Under the pieces are notes generated by a model. The model saw only the letters and a list, made by a program, of their open reading frames with translations, did no database searches and was not told where the DNA came from. Of a stretch of 64,000 nucleotides of DNA, positions 31,459 through 43,552 are shown in pieces. Numbering within the stretch: position 1 is the first letter of the stretch; every line of letters begins with the position of its first letter. The stretch spans positions 586,483 to 650,482 of the forward strand of contig JAJOZX010002572.1 in assembly GCA_023014485.1 (NCBI GenBank), written 5' to 3'. Source of the DNA: Bathynomus jamesi. Lineage: Eukaryota > Arthropoda > Malacostraca > Isopoda > Cirolanidae. The position numbers and the translations under genes were made by a program.

Positions 31459-33161
31459 AGAGAGAGAGAGAGTTACAAGGAAAAGAAGTACCTTAAAAGG
31501 CCTTGCGGCCCATACCGAGGAGGTACCAATGGCAACGGCTGCCAGGGAAAAATTTTTACACCCTCAAATAGTGTGCAAGATTTGGTGTAACCTTTTCTTA
31601 AAATGATCCACGAGGAACTCTTCACAACTTCTGAAGGTAACCTGTTCCACGTATCACAGATCTTATACGTAAAGTAATTCGCACACACACTAGTCCTAAA
31701 CCGTTTCAAATCCAACTTCCAACCATTGTTGCGAGTTGGGTTATCATTTAAACTAAACATGCTTCTAAAATCGACATCGTTGAACCCTCGTAAGAGCTTG
31801 AAAACCTCGATCAGTTGACCGCGCAGCCTCCGAGTTTCCAGCGAAAACAAGTTCAAGGCGCGTAACCGTCGATTGTAGCCCATATGCCTAACGGAAGGGA
31901 TTAACTTTGTGGCCCTCGCCTGCAATCGCTCCAGCCTCTCAATATCTTTCCTGAAGGTGGGCGACCAGAAATGCACAGCATACTCCAGGTACGGCCGAAC
32001 CAGGGAATTGTACAGAGAGAGCACAATCTCCTTGTTCCGGAACTGAAATTGCCTCCTGATATAACCCAACAGCTTCTGGGCTTTCTTTTCTACCTCTACG
32101 CACTGTTTGGTAAACTTAAGGTCGCTGCTAATTAGCACACCCAAGTCCTTTTCCAAATCAGTCGCCTCGATATTACTCCCCAACATCGAGTAGTCCGACT
32201 TGGGATTGGCATAGCCAATGTGCATCACCTTGCATTTACCCAAGTTAAACGGCATTTGCCATTTTTCGGACCACTCTCCTATCCTACCTAGGTCCGCACG
32301 CAGTTGCTCGATCGCTTCCGGCGTCCCAACATTGGCCCCAAGCTTGGTGTCATCAGCGAATTTGGCGATCTGACTGACGATGCTACCGTCGATATCATTT
32401 ATGTAAATGATAAACAACAGTGGCCCAAAAACGGAACCCTGAGGAACCCCGCTAGTGACCGAGGCGCAACCCGAACTAGCCCCTTTAATTACAACCCTCT
32501 GCCGCCTATTCTTCAGCCAATTTTCAATTTACCTACCTACTTCCCCACCGATACCCAGCGCGCGCACTTTCGCCATTAGCTGGCTGTGAGGTACCTTATC
32601 AAAGGCTTTCTGAAAGTCAAGATAAAGTATATCAATCGCCCTACTCTTATCATACTCACTAAACATGACGTGGAAAAACTCGAGCAAGTTGGTGAGACAC
32701 GACCTCTGCCGCCTAAACCCATGTTGTGAGTCCCCAAGCAGCTTGTATGAATCCAAATGGTCAACGGTCCTATCCGCTATTATCCCCTCTAATAATTTAT
32801 CTACAACTGATGTGAAACTAATGGGACGATAGTTCCCTGGACTTTCGTGATCCCCTTTCTTAAAGATAGGGGTCACGTTGGCTTCCCTCCAGTCACCAGG
32901 CACCTGGCCCGTCTCCAACGATTTGTTGAAGACTGTAGCCAGGTGGGGAGCCACCTGGTCGCGCACCTCCCGCAACACTCTGGGGAGAAACTGGTCTGGC
33001 CCAGGAGCCTTAAACGCGCTCAGTGTGTCTATTCTATCGGCAACGACTGTCGCGGTACACCGAACACTATCCAGACCAGCACCTTCGTGCCTCACACCTG
33101 GCTCGGGGATGATGTGGGTGTCCTCCCTGGTGAACACTCTCGCGAAGTACTCATTAAGCAC
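31459..33161 (-). mobile_element. CR1-type LINE, 5'-truncated (copy 2)
   Basis: Closely related to copy 1. The 3' tail (31459-31540) ends in a (GA)n run on the plus strand. The reverse transcriptase spans 33161-31473 with KAPGPDQFLPRVL, NYRPISFTSV, LYLDFQKAFDKVPH and FADDTKLGANV, and a frameshift between about 32530 and 32410 before FIIYINDIDGS. The C-terminus (LGYIRRQFQFRNKE to TWNRLPSEVV) is intact. The body is cut at 33161 by another (GA)n run, so the endonuclease and ORF1 are absent, as in ordinary 5'-truncated LINE inserts. Confidence 0.9.
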
Positions 33162-33170
33162 ATTGGCGAT

Positions 33171-33172
<2 letters not shown>

Positions 33173-33207
<35 letters not shown>
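33173..33207. repeat. (GA)n microsatellite at the broken 5' edge of CR1 copy 2
   Basis: GA run of about 16 units exactly where CR1 homology stops. Confidence 0.85.
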
Positions 33208-33209
<2 letters not shown>

Positions 33210-33855
33210 TTAATTGTCTTCTTTACCATAGGCCTATAAAAGTTAGCTACCTGTTCACCCGTGTTTAATATAAGATTAGCATCTGCTATGACGAGATCAG
33301 CCAAACCTATAGCGTAATCCATTATGGAAATTTATTTGTTCTACAGAAGCGAAGGCTAACAAAGACCTTAAGATCCACTCTAAGGTTAGCCCGCGAGAAA
33401 GAAGAGAGTAGGGAGTTAAAAGAAGAGAATAAGGGGTTAAGTAAGTAGCAAAACCTATCATTCATGTGTTAACATTTATTCAGATAAAGAGAGAGAAAGA
33501 CTCGCCATCATCATCCGCCGGCCACTGCCGACAATTCAGAAAAATAGTCGAAGAGAATAGGAAAGGGGTGAAAGATGAAAAAAAGTAAAATAAGAACGCT
33601 TACAAACGATGCAAACACAGTATTAACTCAAAGAAACACTCATACCATGCAAACTACAGACATGCAAGTGAAGAGAGGATGAGAAAAGAACAAAAAAAAA
33701 TGTATGAAGAGTATAACAAAAAGTGGGTTAGTTTACGCTACGAGCTACATCTAAGTTCGTGTTACTCTAATTTTTTTTTTTAATAATATAAATTTAACGC
33801 TGGCATGTCACAAGCTGGCATCAATCGTCAACAGACTCAAACCTCGACTATCACC
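33210..33855. other. Non-coding, purine-rich
   Basis: AG-rich sequence with no recognisable coding content. Confidence 0.45.
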
Positions 33856-33859
33856 CCAG

Positions 33860-34046
33860 AGCTCCTGTTGCTAATTGTTTTATTATTTTAAACGACGTTA
33901 ATATTTTTAAAATGCCTATCTAAGCCGTTTTTAAACATATTAATGCTGGTAGAGTTCACGACGGACGCGGGAAGATTATTCCATTTATCAATTACTTTAA
34001 ACGTAAACAAGTTTTTAGCGATGTTAGTAATGAAACGTCTACCACG
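33860..34046 (-). pseudogene. LINE reverse transcriptase C-terminus, downstream half (split by hAT)
   Basis: The minus strand reads GRRFITNIAKNLFTFKVIDKWNNLP and VNSTSINMFKNGLDRHF, a CR1-like C-terminus. The preceding codons (FIFDNSNTRNNGFKLRGR) lie at 37640-37562 on the far side of the hAT, and reading resumes in frame across the CTACCACG duplication. Confidence 0.8.
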
Positions 34047-34412
34047 CAGTGGTGGGCACCGTTAACCAAAAAGTTAATTTTACTCCAAAGTTAACGGAAG
34101 TTAACGATAATCCGTTAACGATAACTATTTCTTTACTAACATTTAAAAAAATCAAGGAAAAAAGCTTTAAAACCCATAGAAAATGTTTATTTATGCAAAA
34201 TCCAACAATAAATAGGTATTTAACTGTATTTTTATCAAGTTTTGCAACTTTTTTGCTTAATAACTTTTTTTTTATTTTTAATAAAAAATGTACTGATTAC
34301 ATGTTTTGAAACCCTTGTAACCACTAACCATTAACTAAATTTTAATTTACCAGAGAATTATTATGGCGGGAACTGAAAGGTAAAATTAAATTTTAGGCAC
34401 ATTTATTAAAAA

Positions 34413-36663
34413 CTATGACACAATGTGCTGGTTGCCCTTCAGAAAGACCAACTTCTCAAAGTTAGGCCCAACTTCCAGTCTTGACCTCTTGGGCCTCAGG
34501 ATGTCCTTGCCGAGAGAGAAGAGCCGTTCCACTGCGGCAGAGGACGGAATTGGCGTATTGTACTTCAGGAAGAGGTTGATGAAGATCTGCTCCCCCATGA
34601 AGTCAGAGTCGGCCATGTCTACCTTCCCATCAGTGTCCAGCCAAGTGTCGACAAGTCTCTTGGCCTTCTGCTTGACACTGGTACTTGAGCCACCGGCCGT
34701 CCACCCAGCGAAGAGGTCGTCAGGCATGCTGCTGTCGCTAGAGCTGGTGGTGCTGTCAACGTTCCGGTTCCTCAGTGCTCTCTCGACCTCGTCCTCCATA
34801 GCGGCCCTGACAGAGAAAGTTTGGTCGCTGTCGAACCTGCGCAGCCAGTGGAGCCGGAACTCTGGGTGGAAGGCAGCTGCCAGCTGGCAGTCCGGGTCGT
34901 TCAGGTAGTGGTTGAATCGGGTGGTGACGGCTGCTACCTGGGCGTCGACCAGTGGCTTGCAGACGGCCAAGCTGCTCCTCATGCTCCTGAGCTTCATGAG
35001 GGTGATGGCCACTGTGGGAAGGAGGGTTCCAAGGTAGGCGTTCTTCTCCCCCTGGATGGTGTCGAGGGCGATAGCCACATGGGACATGACTTTGGCCCAC
35101 TCCTTCAGGAAGGCTATCTCCTGGTCATTGAAGGGCGAGAGTTTCTCCGTGCGTATAAGGAACTTGTTAAGCTCAGCCTTCGTATTGGCCACTGCCAGGA
35201 TGTTGTTGAGGACGACGATGGAGTCGTACAAGGCATTCCACTTTGTCTTGCCAGGGACCACCAGCCTCCTGCCCAGTGCCTCCTCGATGGCGTCGCCGAT
35301 CTGAGGACTCCTCCCCTGGGCATTGAAGAGTGCGTGAGCCTTGCCGTGGGCTTTCTTGTTGAGGGCGCTGAAGGCAGCGACGTCGGGGCCCGTCTGCTTG
35401 AGGAGGTTCGCGCCCAAGTCCACGGAGGCCACCAGATTGAAGGTGTGAGCCGCACACCTCATGTGGACTGGTAGAATGGGGTGCTCATGTTCCTCATCAA
35501 GGAGTTCGCCGAGGGTTACAATGTTGATGGCGTCGTCACCATCAGCCGTGTCGTCCTCGTTGTCTGAGTCGGCCTCAGGCAGTTTGGCAACATTGTCGAG
35601 GTCAGGCAACAGCTCCACCTGGCCACCATACTGGGTGAAAGCCTTCACGAAGTTGGACCCGTTGTCGGTGGTTGTCCTGACTACCTTGTCCTGAATGTTG
35701 AAGCACTCATGGACCTGGACCATGATCTTCGTTATGACATCATAAGTGTGACGACCAGTCAGACGGGTACAGGTGAGGACAGCATGCTTCCTGGCCCTGG
35801 TGGTTGGGTCAATCCAGTGACCTGTCATGCCGAGGAAAGATCTAAAACAAAGAAACACATAAGAATACAATTTATTTTCTTTATCATTTTATGCTTATTT
35901 ACTCGATATTGTACTAACTTCATTAAATGTAGTTAGTACAATAAATATTTATAAAGAAATAAATGATAAAGATAATTACCTATTGTGAGCAGTCCAACAG
36001 TCGGCAGTGGTCGCCAAGTACGTCAACCCATCAAAAGTGTTGATGACGGCCTCCTCGACTGCCCGTTGTTGGTCATCAATGCGCCTTCCCAGGGTGCGGC
36101 GGGACATGCTGACCTTTGTTGGGTTGAGGGTCCTGACCAGGTCAACAAACTCCTCGGACTCAACCACGTGGAGCGGGAGTATGTTGTTGACGAAAAGACG
36201 GACTATCTTTTCGTCAACAGTGAACTGGCGTACTGCAGTGCCAGAACTGGCTAAGCCCAGGGCCTCGCCTATGGTGGGCTGCCGGACCTTCTTGGCGGGC
36301 AGCTCGGGGGTTGTGGCGCCAGAGCTGCGCACGCTGCTGCTGCCGGAGGAGTGACGCTTGCCACGGCCTGAGCCAGCCTTGATATCCTCCTCAAACTGAA
36401 TAGCTAAGGATGGGTGGGCCCTCTTGAAGTGTGACTTCAAATTACTAAGGCTGCTGACATGGCCTTTAACAATTTTCTTGGTCGGGAGGCATTTTTGGCA
36501 CTCAAAATAGAGTATTTTTTTTGTGCTTGTCCTGACGGCTAAGCTTGAAGTAGCGCTCCAGGTGGGGCCACGGGTTTTGGAAAGGCTTCTGGTCAGACTG
36601 AGACTCAGAAGTGCCTGAGACAGAGGCGATCTCAATGTCGAGAACTTCTTCTTGGTGCTCCAT
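34413..36663 (-). CDS. hAT transposase (BED zinc finger, RNase H-like core, dimerisation domain), one frameshift
   Basis: From ATG 36663: a BED-type zinc finger (NPWPHLERYF, then C..C in ECQKCLPTKK and H..H in SHFKRAHP), a spacer, and the core with the first Asp in TTADCWTAHNR. After a 138-bp intron come SFLGMTGHWID, a second Asp in TTTDNGSNFVKAF, the RCAAHTFNL motif, and the C-terminal PSSAAVERLFSLGKDILRPKRS with the catalytic Glu and dimerisation surface, ending at 34413. About 700 residues, normal for hAT. The only defect seen is an extra A in a run of eight (about 36516-36523) inside the zinc finger, which may be an old mutation or a sequencing error. It would cut and paste elements with matching ends. 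Confidence 0.9.
35842..35979 (-). other. Intron of the hAT transposase
   Basis: On the minus strand the donor is CAATAG|GTAATT at 35980/35979 and the acceptor TTTGTTTTAG|ATCTTT at 35842/35841. Joining gives HNR-SFLGMTGHW in frame, a conserved hAT stretch. The intron is AT-rich with in-frame stops. Confidence 0.85.
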
Positions 36664-37561
36664 GGTTGAAGTTTAAAAGTTGTAGAGAATGCTTGGTAAG
36701 AGAGAACTGAACGCTGTCTAGTTGACGATAATACAGAAGAACCTAAAAAAAGTAAAATATCATCGTATAAAATATGTAACTAAACTAATAAAATATTAAT
36801 TCAAACAAAATAGCAAATTTAATTCAAAATAATATTAATTATAATATTATAATATATAATATTACGTTATATAAAATATTTTATTTTACTTAACCTTTTT
36901 CTGTGAATTTTCAATAGAAGTAATTTTTCTCTATGTAATTATTTTATCTATAAAATATTGTATCTATGAATTATTTAGTCTATAAAATAAAAATACTTTG
37001 TCCATGAATTATTTTGTCTATAAAATATTTTGTGTATGTAATATACGCAATTGTTATTCAATTCGACGACAATATTACAATCAGTGAATAAAAACTATTA
37101 TTCAAATTTTACATACTATATATACTTTTTTAGAGATTTACTAACGCAGTGTAAAAATACTTATTCATTAGTCATTACTATAAATTAATTTTCCTCAACC
37201 GTACATTTTACCATACGTATCTCCATACGTATTAATATATATATAATATTATAGGACTTTTACTAACGTTAAAAGAACCTTACCTTCAATAAAAAGCGCA
37301 CAACCCCCCTTGCGAGATCTGGAAGCAGACTGAAGTTATGGCGGTTTGAATTCATTCGCGGAGCGGTGATCTTCCATGAATGACTCCTCGCAGTTAACGT
37401 GTTAACGGACTTTAACAGACTAAATATCGAGTTATCGGAAGTTAACTGGTCCGATAACGATAAATGGAAATTAACTTCCGTTAATAGTCCGTTAAAAAAA
37501 GTTAACTTCGTTAATTAACTGTTATCGGATTAACGCTTTAGTGCCCAACACTGCTACCACG

Positions 37562-37680
37562 TAATTTAAATCCGTTATTACGAGTATTGCTATTATCGAA
37601 AATGAACAATTTGTCAAAATTTACGTAGCAAAACTTTATAGCAAAAATGTAGGTGTAATTTAAATAAGAAATATCGGTTT
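37562..37680 (-). pseudogene. LINE reverse transcriptase C-terminus, upstream half (split by hAT)
   Basis: The minus strand reads KLFIFDNSNTRNNGFKLRGR, which continues into the fragment at 34046-33860. Upstream homology stops at the foldback element at 37684. Confidence 0.75.
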
Positions 37681-37683
37681 TCT

Positions 37684-38357
37684 GTTATATATGTTAGTCA
37701 AAGTGTGTAACCAGCCATTTCGCGAAATGGCTGAAACTTTGTCATTTCGCGAAATGGCTGTTTCACTTGGTCATTTCGCGAAATGACTAAAATCTTAAGC
37801 CATTACGCGAAATGGCTGAAATTCCACCTTGATAATTTCATACAAGATCATTGCCGGTTAGGTCAACTGTATGCCCGGTTAGGTCAACTGTATGCCCTTG
37901 GCAATTGCTTAAGTTGTTATTTTCGTTAGTTTTAACGAAAATAACACGACTTAACCTAACCAATTGGCAAGGGCATACAGTTAACCTAACCGGGCCTTCA
38001 ATAGCGGACATCGGAATAACATGAAGGCTCGGTTAGTATTTGAAAACCTCTATATTGAAAATTCAAATGTGTTCAAATGTGTATTTGAAGAGTGTTTCTC
38101 ACTTATTTGAACAGACCTGTGGATGTATACATGTTTTAGCAGATTTAGTTAGTTAAATAAAGGTTTCCAATTTTATTGTGATGTTTGTTATTTCTATGAA
38201 TTCATGACAAAAGTCATTTTAGCCATTTCACGAAATAACCAAGGTGGAATTTCAGCCATTTCGCGTAATGGCTGAAGATGTTAGTCATTTCGCGAAATGA
38301 CAAAGTTTCAGCCATTACGCCAAATGGTTGGTTACACACTTTGACTGTAACATATAC
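37684..38357. mobile_element. Foldback element with arms made of CATTTCGCGAAATG palindromes
   Basis: Arms of about 140 bp (37684-37835 and 38213-38357) start TATATGTTA..AGTCAAAGTG and contain repeated small palindromes GCCATTTCGCGAAATGGC (variants at 37718, 37742, 37770, 37800; inverted in the right arm). Inside are two direct copies of CGGTTAGGTCAACTGTATGCC and a palindrome centred near 37931 with the GACTTAACCTAACCAAT core. No open frame or clear target duplication. Superfamily unknown. Confidence 0.7.
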
Positions 38358-38639
38358 AAATTAAAAACGAAAATGGGCTTCTCTTATGTAGGTTTTAAAC
38401 GTAAACTAATTTAAACCGAAAAATAATTTGAACTGGTCAATAACGCATCTAAAGTAGACATTGTGCAGGTGTCATCTCTCCAGTGGAGCAAACTATGAGA
38501 GGAGAGGTTTTTATTCATTTTCTAAGATATATAATTTCAATAACATATCCATTTCTGTTAGAATTGTATAACAACGATAAAGAAAGCAACGCTGCGATAT
38601 GTTTTGTATGCAGGAAGGAAGAGCCAAGGGCAAATGCCC

Positions 38640-41290
38640 ACCAAAACGCCACCCACCCGCATAGAAGAAGAAGAAGAAGAGAGAGCCGAAATCAAGATCC
38701 AAAGTTTTCAGATGCCTGGACACTGCACTTGAAGGATTGGAAGTCATAGACGGAGAAAGATAGAGTGAGGAAGATTTTTCCAGAGTTGACCAGTTGAATA
38801 GATGAAAGAGTGAGAATACCGATTAACTCTTGCATTAGTGAGTTGGACACAAGAGGAATGAGATTGCGTCAAAAGTCTGGTAATGAATGTTCTCTTTAAA
38901 GGAGGAAGCACGCAGTTAGAGAATTCAGAAGCAATAATAATAGCAACTATAATAGCAACTATAGTAGCAGTAGTAAAGAGCGAGTGAGGTAACATTGCGG
39001 CGAAGAGAGAGGGATTGAAAACAGTCGGTAAGAGGCGGGGAATTCATGAGACAAAAGGCTTTGATTCCACCCGGTCAAGTAGTGTGTGGGTTGAGCCACC
39101 CCACACATGAGAAGTGTATTCCATTCAGGGGCAGACAAAATCCTTGTACAGAGAGAGAAACTGAGACAGGGTGAATAAACTGTGGATACGGTATGACACA
39201 CCTAACCTATTAGAAGCTGTTTTGGAAAGAGAGTATATGCAATCTTTGCAAGAAAGGTCACGAGGAAAGGAGACGCCAAGAATGTTAAGAGAAGAGGAAG
39301 GATTGAGTTGTGTGTTGGTGAAGGTAAGGGGATAGTTGTACGGAAGATTATGACAAGTAGAGAGATGGAGGAACCGAGTTTTTGAAGCATTGAAAGCCTC
39401 AAGGTTTTCTCTGCCTTATCAGATATAGCAGAAAGATCAGAGGTCAGGTGCATCATAGCCATCCTACGCGAATCATGGAGTGACTGTTGAGAAGAACGTT
39501 TTGTTAAGCGGGTGGAGAAGTGAAGGGTGGAATCATCAGCATAGGAGTGGATAGAACAGGAAGTGCGGGTTAATAGATCATTGATAAATACAAGGAAGAG
39601 AGTGGATGACAGGAAAGAGCCCTGAGGAACACCACTGTTAATAGCTGTAGGAGAAGAACAGTGGCCATCTACAACTGCTGGTATAGATCGGCCAGAAAGG
39701 AAATCAGAGCTGAAAACAAAGAGATGGATAGGAACTGAAGGATGACAGTTTGGAAGTTAAAGATTTCTGCCAGACTCTATCAAAAGCGTATGATATGTTT
39801 AGCGCAATTTGCAAAAGTTTCACCAAACTCCCGAAAGGAAAATGACCAAGAATCAGAGATATGGAAGATCACCAGCAGAGCGTCCCCTTACGGAAACCAT
39901 ACTGTGGATCCGAAAGAAGATTGAGAGTAGAGAGGTGTTTAAGAATCTTCCTATTAAGGATAGATTGAAAAACTCTAGAAAATCAAGAAATCAAAGCACG
40001 ATAGTTGGAGAGTTGAGAGCGGTCACCCTTCTTTGGGACAGGCTGAATGAAAGTGAACTTCCAACAGGAAGGAAAAGTACAAGATCAAATACAAAGACGA
40101 GAGAGTTTTCCTAGGTAGGGTGTCAGCACAGAAACACAGTTCCTGAGAACAATAGGAAGGAGCCAATCAGAACCGTACGCCTTCTTAGAGTTGAACCCAG
40201 ACAGGGCAAAATAAACATCTTTAGAAGAGATTCTAATTTCAGGCACAATTAAGTTAGAGGGAGGAGGAGATGGAAGAATAGCACCGGAGTCGTGCAGGGT
40301 TGAGTTGGAGAAGTAGTTTAAGCGATGAGTTCAGCTTTATCAGAAGAGATTGAGCCTCCAAAATGGTAAAGAAGAAGTAGTAAAGTTGTTGAAGAAGTTC
40401 TTGGCTAGGTGCCAGATAGAACGAGAAGAATTACAATTAGGTAGATTTCCACATTTTTTTTCTGAAATTTTTTTATGGCGAGTCGAAGAATAGATTTTGC
40501 ACGATTCCCGGCAGAAATTTAAACTGAGTGAAAGTCAGGAGTTGCATGGCGACGTAACCTTCTGAAAGCCTGGTCTCTTTTGCCGGTAGCATTAGAACAA
40601 GAAGAGTTAAACAAAGTTTTTTTTTGCATTAGTAGTAGCTGAAGGTAATTCTCCATTCCGAGAGAATTACCTTTGTGATGCGTTCAGCGAACTTGGAGGG
40701 ACCACGGTCACGGAAGCAGTAATCATTTCATGGGAAATCGGAGAAGTACTACCTAAGGCCCTCCCAATCAGCGGCGGCAGCGTCTTGGGACGATCCAAAG
40801 ACAAAGCTGAAACGATAGGAGTAGGACCGAAAACAGATATAAGATTGTGGTCGGAGGAGCCCAACGAGGCAAAAAGCTTGGCAGTGTAAGAAGAATGATG
40901 AATGGTTAGAAATAAATCCAGAATGTTGGGCCTATTTCCAAGCCTCCAGGGCTATCGGGGATACGAGTAGGGTGCTGTACAATTTGCTTTAGATCATTCA
41001 GGAGGGAGAAATTGTAAGCTAGTTCACCAGGGATGTCAGTGAAATGGGAGGAAAGCCAGAGTGGGAGAGAATGTATTCCACTTTAGAAGCGAGGTAATCA
41101 AAGAGCTTTGGAGAGTCATTAGAATTAGGAGAAAGAAAGACAGCGCAATTGCATTTAATTTGAGATTGGCATGTAAGCCCTAGCTGGAGGGTGTAGAATT
41201 CGGAGGATCCAAGTTCGGAAATACAAGAGCAAGTTAGGTCGTTGCGTACATATTCGAAACATCCACATTTGGAGTGAAATTATGTATTGA
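38640..41290 (-). pseudogene. Jockey-type LINE: endonuclease and reverse transcriptase (decayed)
   Basis: The minus strand shows, in order, endonuclease segments (EYVRNDLTCSCISELGSSEFYTLQL near 41240, LASKVEYILSHSGFPP near 41070, NRPNILDLF near 40930, SSDHNLISVFGP near 40850), reverse transcriptase segments (SGVPQGSFLSSTLFLVFINDLL near 39630, the catalytic YADD near 39540) and the C-terminus (NRYSHSFIYSTGQLWKNLP near 38800, a QSFK..V.HL end near 38730). Many stops and indels. The wording closely resembles elements I remember from crab and shrimp genomes, supporting a decapod source. 5' end lost at about 41290. Confidence 0.88.
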
Positions 41291-41479
41291 AAAAGATGTA
41301 TGGTTTTAAATCGCAAACTAATTTACATTTACTCGAAATTCAAAATAGAGTAAATTAGCTACGTTCTATTCAATGATATGGACGAGAAGTCCTTGTACCC
41401 CTAAGATATATGTTTTTTCTTTGCAGGGCCCCTATACCCCTTACAATATAAGCTTTTTCCTTTGCAGGGTTTAATAATG

Positions 41480-42560
41480 GTAGACAAAGTTCATACAATA
41501 CTGATGATCGTATTATAATAAGCACATGGGTGCATGAACGTCGAAACACAGGTGATACGATAGCTACCATAAAGAATGTTTAGTGAAATATTTAACAAAG
41601 ATCCACCAAGTAAAATAGCGTTGCTTCGTTGGGAAAAAACAACTCTTCAACACTGGTAGGTAGCATTAAAGATTTACCGCGTACTAGCAGAACATCAACC
41701 CGACAAGACACATGTGCTCCAGTTGAAGAATTGATAAATTAATCACCCTTTAAATCAACAAGGAAGAGATCTTCAGAACTTTGTATCCCAAGATCAGCGA
41801 TGAGAGACCATATGATAAGACTTGAAAGTTAGGCCGTGACGTCCTAATTTTGACACTGAACTAGCTGATCATGACAGGGATAACAGGAAAACATGCTGCG
41901 AAGAAATGCTCCGCATCTTCACAAGTCCTTCCCGAGGAAAAGTTTTTACAATGATGAATGTGCTATTTATCGCAGTAGCCGGTCACGAAACATTTGGGCA
42001 AAAGAAAATATCCTCCTTACATTGAAGAAATGTCATGATTTATCATCATTTAGCTAAAGTAGCATTAAACGCTCGCTATGTGGTTGGTCCATACGTTTTT
42101 GATGGCATTGTCAATCAAGCTTCTTATTTGACCATGTTGCAAAAACTGGTTCATACCAAAACTTAACGAACTTGGCGTAAGACATGATGCATGGCTGCAC
42201 CAAGACGGAGCACTGGCTCATTATGCACGAACAGTTAAATAGTTTTTGAATGAGGCATTCCCAGGGAGGTGGATTGGTTGCGGGTCTGCAACATCTCCAG
42301 TACCATTGACGTGGCCTGCAATGAGACCCGACCTCAGCACTTGCGACAATTCTCTCTGGGGATACATCAAAGCGATTGTGGCAAAACAGCGCTATCAGAC
42401 GAGTGAGGAATTGAAGAATGCTGTTACTACTGCATTTGCAACAATCACACCTCAGATGCTGCGAAAGATGTCACAGACGACATGGCGACGTATCATTCTA
42501 TGCTGTGGAAAACGAGTGAACTCAGATACATTCTGTATTCTTAATATTTTAGAGGAATAG
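41480..42560 (+). pseudogene. Mariner-like transposase with wide second-to-third Asp spacing
   Basis: The plus strand encodes an N-terminal helix-turn-helix with HERQNTGDTIATIKN and LPRTSRTSTRQ linker (41530-41690), many stops in the middle, then YVVGPYVFDG, AWLHQDGALAHYART (second Asp, about 42200), FPGRWIGCGSATSPVPLTWPA and PDLSTCDNSLWGYIK (third Asp, about 42345). About 46 residues separate these two, because the segment after the WIG motif is longer than in the DD41D copies nearby. The 3' part (42246-42560) is open. No clean terminal repeats were found; a (CA)n run follows. Confidence 0.75.
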
Positions 42561-42571
42561 GGACCACACAC

Positions 42572-42636
<65 letters not shown>
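42572..42636. repeat. (CA)n-(TA)n microsatellite
   Basis: CA then TA runs ending exactly at a mariner terminus. Confidence 0.9.
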
Positions 42637-42639
<3 letters not shown>

Positions 42640-43552
42640 GGTGGGCGGAAAGTAGCTCCCTATTTTGGATTGGTAAAAAAATACGTATATTATCCATTTA
42701 TTTCAGAAGAATAATATGAAAAGGTAGGCATACATGGTAGGTTTCTCTAAAATTCAATGTGGGCTCCAACTCTTTCCACCAGCTTCTGGAGCCGCCCAGG
42801 AATGGCGTCCACTGACTTTAGCAGGAACTCCGGCGGGATGGAGGACATGACTTCCCGAATTCGGTCCTCCAGTTCTCCATGTCCTCGGTTTTGGTGCGGT
42901 AGACTTCTTCCTTTACCCACCCCCAAAGAAAAAGTCGCACGGTGTCAAGTCAGGGCTCCTTGCTGGCCATTGATGTGGACCACGACGACCCATCCAACGC
43001 CCAGGGAAGTGGGCATCCAGCCACTCACGGACAACAAGAGCGAAGTGCGGAGGGGCGCCATCTTGCATAAATATCAGATCGTCGATGTTCTCCCATGTGC
43101 TGACAACCGGCCAGACCTCGTTTAACATAGCAAGGTACCGCTCAGCATTCATGGTGTTGCGCAGAAGGAACGGGCCCACAACCTGATCTGAGGTCATACC
43201 ACCACACCGTTACACTGAACCGATTCTGCCGTTTTTCAGCGGTAACCGTGCGACTTCTTTCTTTGGGAGGTAAGGGTAAGAAGAAGTCTACCGCACCAAA
43301 CCGAGGACATTGGAAGAACTGGAGGACCGAATTCGGGAAGTCATGTCCTCCATCCCGCCGGAGTTCCTGCTAAAGTCAGTGGACGCCATTCCGGGCGGCT
43401 CCAGAAGCTGGTGGAAAGAGTTGGAGCCCACATTGAATTTTAGAGAAAACCTACCATGTATGCCTACCTTTCATATTATTTTTTCTGAAATAAATGAATA
43501 ATATACGTATTTTTTTACCAATCCAAAATAGGGAGCTACTTTCCGCCCACCC

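Larger units (their letters stand above)
34047..37553 (-). mobile_element. Nearly intact hAT transposon with 8-bp target duplication CTACCACG
   Basis: Ends are CAGTGGTGGGCACCGTTAAC and inverted GTGCCCAACACTG, with identical CTACCACG at 34039-34046 and 37554-37561. Both ends are dense in GTTAAC(G) motifs. The minus strand carries a complete two-exon transposase with a single frameshift. Coding GC is far above the surrounding AT-rich ends. Length (3.5 kb), duplication size and protein all fit hAT. The perfect duplication suggests recent arrival. Confidence 0.95.

Noticed and set aside
34821..35474. Long plus-strand frame inside the hAT
   Set aside because: Antisense of the transposase exon, produced by GC-rich coding sequence. 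The transposase reading has all family motifs.
38483..38749. 88-codon plus-strand frame with an Arg-rich stretch
   Set aside because: It overlaps the Jockey-type 3' end on the other strand and a purine-rich simple repeat; no family pattern.
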